From Bdellovibrio sp. (lineage in GTDB: Bacteria > Bdellovibrionota > Bdellovibrionia > Bdellovibrionales > UBA1609): a stretch of 7,561 nt of DNA. The stretch spans positions 1 to 7,561 of the forward strand of contig RFKI01000240.1 in NCBI GenBank assembly GCA_003694355.1. The letters run 5' to 3'. Positions 5,411 to 7,561 of the stretch are shown here, in pieces (position 1 is the first letter of the stretch; the number at the start of each line of letters is the position of its first letter). A program made the position numbers and the translations under genes. Below the pieces are notes generated by a model. It saw only the letters and a list, made by a program, of their open reading frames with translations, searched no databases and was not told where the DNA came from.

Positions 5411-6723
5411 AACTGAACCCTCCGACTCCGCATTTTCACACCACGAACAAGCCCATCATATCTTGCTGTAAGTAAATGAGACTGAATCTGTTGAACTGTA
5501 TCTAAAGCCACACCTACAAGAATGAGAAGACTGGTTCCTCCAAAGTAGAAGGGTAAATGAAGTTTACTTGTTAATAAGGTGGGCATAATACAAACTGCTG
5601 ACAAATATAATGAGCCCGCCACCGTTAAACGATCGATAACCCTTTTTATATACTCCGCTGTGTTTTTACCTGCCCGAATACCAGGAATAAAACCACCATA
5701 TTTTTTCAAGTTATCTGCAACTTCAGTGGGGTTAAAAACAATTTCTGTATAAAAGAAAGAAAAGAAAATAATAAGAGCCACAAAGATCACATTATAAACA
5801 GCACCCGTAGGCGTTAAAGATTGTTGTATCTCTTGCATCCATGGTGCTTTGATAAACTGAGCCATAGTTGCAGGAAACATCAGCAAACTTGAAGCAAAAA
5901 TAGGAGGAATCACACCCGAAAAATTAAGCTTCAAAGGAAGATGACTCACCTGCTTTTGAGCATTCATCCCTCTTTGAGAGTACTGCACAGTAATTTTTCG
6001 TTGGCCAGCTTCAATAAAAACGATAATACCAATGACAAACACCATACCTAAAATCAAAAGGATAGCCATTAGAGCACTCATCTCTCCGCCTGTAACCATT
6101 TTATACAAAGACATAGCCCCTCTAGGAATGCCTGCAGCAATACCTGCAAAGATAATGAGGCTGGCTCCATTACCCACACCTCTTTCAGTAATTTGTTCTC
6201 CCAACCACATAATAAACATGGCCCCAGCAGTCAATGTAGCTACCGTCACCAGCTCAAATGGCAATAAAAAGTGACCAAAATTTGGTTGAGAAACAAGAGG
6301 CTGTCCTCCTGGATTTTGACCACTCAACCAATTGGCAATAGCATAGCCTTGGATAATACTTAAAAGCACAGTGGCATATCTTGTGTACTGATTAATTTTT
6401 TTTCTTCCTGCCTCCCCTTCTTTTTTCAATGACTCCAAATAAGGGATAGCACTTTGTAATAACTGAAAAATAATCGAAGCAGAAATATAAGGCATGATGC
6501 CTAAAGCAAATACACTGAATCTCTTTAAAGCGCCACCCGTAAAGGTATTAAACATTCCAAAAATACCACTACTTTTTGATTGAAAAAAAGCTAAAACAGC
6601 ATCTGCATTAACCCCCGGAGTGGGAACAGCCACACCAACTCGATATAAAGCCAATATCATTAATGTAAAGAAGATTCTCTTTCTTAAGTCTGCTGGTATA
6701 AAAAGATTTGGCTGTGTATTCAC
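5407..6723 (-). CDS. secY: Preprotein translocase subunit SecY
   Basis: SecY is the ten-helix inner-membrane channel that, with SecE/SecG and SecA or the ribosome, exports or inserts proteins. The 438-residue protein (E. coli 443) shows the plug and helix-2 signature, including FTGGALKRFSVFALGIMPYI followed by SASIIFQLL (61-89). The mid-protein motif is WLGEQITERGVGNGASLIIF (173-192). The large cytosolic loop runs from PTEVADNLKKYGGFIPGIRA to AEYIKRVIDRLT (332-367), with the conserved Arg350 used for SecA and ribosome contact. Hydrophobic helices are spaced as expected through about residue 412, and the end is basic (VRGVKMRSRRVQF). The start is GTG at 6723, with AAGGA at 6732-6736 8 bases upstream and no in-frame ATG nearby. 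It lies 21 bases after rplO, the normal spc order. Confidence 0.98.
   Translation of the reverse strand: MNTQPNLFIPADLRKRIFFTLMILALYRVGVAVPTPGVNADAVLAFFQSKSSGIFGMFNTFTGGALKRFSVFALGIMPYISASIIFQLLQSAIPYLESLKKEGEAGRKKINQYTRYATVLLSIIQGYAIANWLSGQNPGGQPLVSQPNFGHFLLPFELVTVATLTAGAMFIMWLGEQITERGVGNGASLIIFAGIAAGIPRGAMSLYKMVTGGEMSALMAILLILGMVFVIGIIVFIEAGQRKITVQYSQRGMNAQKQVSHLPLKLNFSGVIPPIFASSLLMFPATMAQFIKAPWMQEIQQSLTPTGAVYNVIFVALIIFFSFFYTEIVFNPTEVADNLKKYGGFIPGIRAGKNTAEYIKRVIDRLTVAGSLYLSAVCIMPTLLTSKLHLPFYFGGTSLLILVGVALDTVQQIQSHLLTARYDGLVRGVKMRSRRVQF
5418..5423 (-). promoter_or_regulatory. Ribosome binding site for the TTG start of adk
   Basis: The minus strand reads GGAGGG within the last secY codons, and its GGAGG core lies 8 bases before the TTG at 5410. 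This strong motif is the main reason for accepting a TTG start and a 4-base secY/adk overlap. Confidence 0.8.
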
Positions 6724-6744
6724 AAGATGTATCCTTATTTATTA

Positions 6745-7242
6745 CTAGTTATTTGAGCCTGGTATTTGTTCTTTCTTTTTATTTATTTTGTTCAAATCAG
6801 AAAAAGGGATTAGTTCTACAGTCCCTCCCGCCTCTTCAATCGCTCTTTTAGCTGACTCACTGATCTTGTGCACTTTAACAGTTAACCCCCGCTCAATCTT
6901 TCCTCTCAAAAGAACTTTAATAGCACTATTTTTTTTAACTAATCCCGCCTGTTCTAAAACAGAAGGGCTGATCTCTCCTTCAAAACGATTAAGCTGATCT
7001 AAATGAACAATCTCATATGTTTTTTTAAATAAAGCATTGGTAAAACCAAATTTAGGCAAACGTCTTTGAATCGGCATCTGTCCACCTTCAAAGCCTCTTG
7101 CAATAGATCCTCCAGAGCGAGCCTTTTGACCTTTATGCCCCTTACTACTTGTGCCTCCCTTACCAGAGCCTCTACCCCTTCCTAATCTTTTAGACTTTTT
7201 AACAGAGCCTTTCTTTGGCCTTAACTCACTTAATAAACTCAT
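6745..7242 (-). CDS. rplO: 50S ribosomal protein L15
   Basis: L15 is a late-assembling 50S protein whose long basic N-terminal arm threads into 23S rRNA. The 165-residue protein has the typical Gly/Arg/Lys arm, including RLGRGRGSGKGGTSSKGHKG (19-38) and then QKARSGG. It also has the signature GGQMPIQRRLPKFGF (53-67). The globular domain includes VLLRGKIERGLTVKVHKISE (110-129) and then SAKRAIEEAGGTVE. E. coli L15 is 144 residues; the last roughly 18 residues here (INKKKEQIPGSNN and preceding) are a short polar tail. The ATG at 7242 lies 3 bases after the rpmD stop. Its GGAG ribosome site sits inside the final rpmD codons, so the two are probably translated in coupling. Confidence 0.98.
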   Translation of the reverse strand: MSLLSELRPKKGSVKKSKRLGRGRGSGKGGTSSKGHKGQKARSGGSIARGFEGGQMPIQRRLPKFGFTNALFKKTYEIVHLDQLNRFEGEISPSVLEQAGLVKKNSAIKVLLRGKIERGLTVKVHKISESAKRAIEEAGGTVELIPFSDLNKINKKKEQIPGSNN

Positions 7243-7245
7243 CTT

Positions 7246-7428
7246 CTACTTCTCCATTTTCACTTCGAGTAAATGTTGAACCTTAAAAATCTGCCCTCGA
7301 ATAGCTGGATTATCTGAAAAAACTCTTTCAGAGTTAATTTTCTTTAAGCCCAAACAGCGCACAGTATCCCTTTGACTTTTACTGGCTCCGATAAGACTTT
7401 TCTTTAACCTAACTCGAATTTTAGCCAT
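7246..7428 (-). CDS. rpmD: 50S ribosomal protein L30
   Basis: L30 is a small 50S protein bound near domain II/V of 23S rRNA; some bacterial lineages lack it. With the start at 7428 it is 60 residues, beginning [20 protein letters not shown] followed by [13 protein letters not shown], which is the conserved core, and matches the usual length (E. coli 59). An upstream in-frame ATG at 7443 would add MEKTK, but GGAG at 7438-7441 is 9 bases before 7428 and is destroyed as a ribosome site if translation begins at 7443. No motif precedes 7443. It lies 20 bases after rpsE and 3 bases before rplO. Confidence 0.94.
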   Translation of the reverse strand: MAKIRVRLKKSLIGASKSQRDTVRCLGLKKINSERVFSDNPAIRGQIFKVQHLLEVKMEK

Positions 7429-7437
7429 TTTAGTTTT

Positions 7438-7441
7438 CTCC
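7438..7441 (-). promoter_or_regulatory. Ribosome binding site that sets the rpmD start
   Basis: The minus strand reads ATGGAGAAAACTAAAATG, with GGAG 9 bases before the second ATG (7428). The first ATG overlaps the GGAG, so the second is preferred; the product then also has the standard L30 length. Confidence 0.8.
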
Positions 7442-7448
7442 ATAATAT

Positions 7449-7561
7449 TTACATTTCATTTATTTTCTTATCTACAAGTTGCCTCAATCCATCCATTGTG
7501 GCCCTTACCGCATTATTGGGATTTCTCGTTCCAACACATTTTGTTAAAATATCTTTAATGC
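7449..7561 (-). CDS. rpsE: 30S ribosomal protein S5, C-terminal fragment cut by window edge
   Basis: Only the last 36 codons and the TAA (7449-7451) are in the window; the gene continues past base 7561. The visible residues [20 protein letters not shown] followed by [16 protein letters not shown] match the S5 C-terminal helix region, including the conserved G-T/S-x-N-P-x-N segment and the ATMDGL motif. S5 helps shape the mRNA entry channel and takes part in decoding fidelity. Its place just before rpmD is the standard spc operon order (rpsE-rpmD-rplO-secY). The frame is intact; truncation is due only to the window boundary. Confidence 0.95.
   Translation of the reverse strand, partial: IKDILTKCVGTRNPNNAVRATMDGLRQLVDKKINEM

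Noticed and set aside
4814..5471. Plus-strand frames opposite adk and the secY end (4814-5050, 5256-5471)
   Set aside because: Adenylate kinase motifs in the other strand explain the region fully.
6032..6997. Plus-strand frames opposite secY and rplO (6032-6274, 6788-6997)
   Set aside because: Hydrophobic composition reflects the complementary strand of membrane-helix and ribosomal codons; no independent support.
7429..7443. rpmD start at the ATG at 7443
   Set aside because: It overlaps the GGAG that serves the ATG at 7428; starting at 7428 gives the standard 60-residue L30.

Overview
The window is an AT-rich stretch of bacterial core genome. It holds the distal part of the spc/alpha ribosomal-protein supercluster on the minus strand. 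In transcription order this is rpsE (3' end only), rpmD, rplO, secY, adk, rpmJ, rpsM, rpsK, rpoA, rplQ and a TlpA/ResA-like membrane-anchored thioredoxin. A single gene on the plus strand runs in from the left edge and converges on the end of this operon. It encodes a probable outer-membrane beta-barrel protein that is cut off at its 5' end.

The outer-membrane protein, with its C-terminal aromatic beta-signal, points to a Gram-negative bacterium. Low GC, the style of RpoA and S5, and the Cys4 zinc-type adenylate kinase suggest the Bdellovibrionota or another deltaproteobacterial-grade lineage. That placement comes from remembered family resemblance only and is tentative.

Layout: 1-1158 is the barrel protein (+). 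1159-1491 is a 333-base convergent intergenic region without a convincing terminator or gene. 1492-2055 is the thioredoxin gene. 2067-4708 is the alpha-operon block (rplQ, rpoA, rpsK, rpsM, rpmJ). 4709-4780 is a short leader. 4781-7561 is the spc-operon tail (adk, secY, rplO, rpmD, rpsE). Gaps inside the cluster run from a 4-base overlap (secY/adk) to 72 bases (adk to rpmJ), so one polycistronic mRNA is likely. Most genes have a purine-rich Shine-Dalgarno about 8 bases before the start, and this spacing fixes several starts: ATG at 3753 for rpoA, ATG at 7428 for rpmD, TTG at 5410 for adk and GTG at 6723 for secY.

The genes supply 30S proteins (S5, S13, S11), 50S proteins (L30, L15, L36, L17), the RNA polymerase alpha subunit, the core Sec translocon subunit and a nucleotide kinase. 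This is the usual growth-linked set. Departures from the common order are the absence of map and infA between adk and rpmJ, the absence of rpsD between rpsK and rpoA, a long Gly/Ser/Thr/Gln-rich tail on RpoA, a Lys/Arg-rich tail on L17, and a redox protein placed 11 bases after rplQ. I see no mobile element, CRISPR array, tRNA or rRNA, and no clear novel system. The barrel protein, the RpoA tail and the thioredoxin linkage are the points most worth checking.
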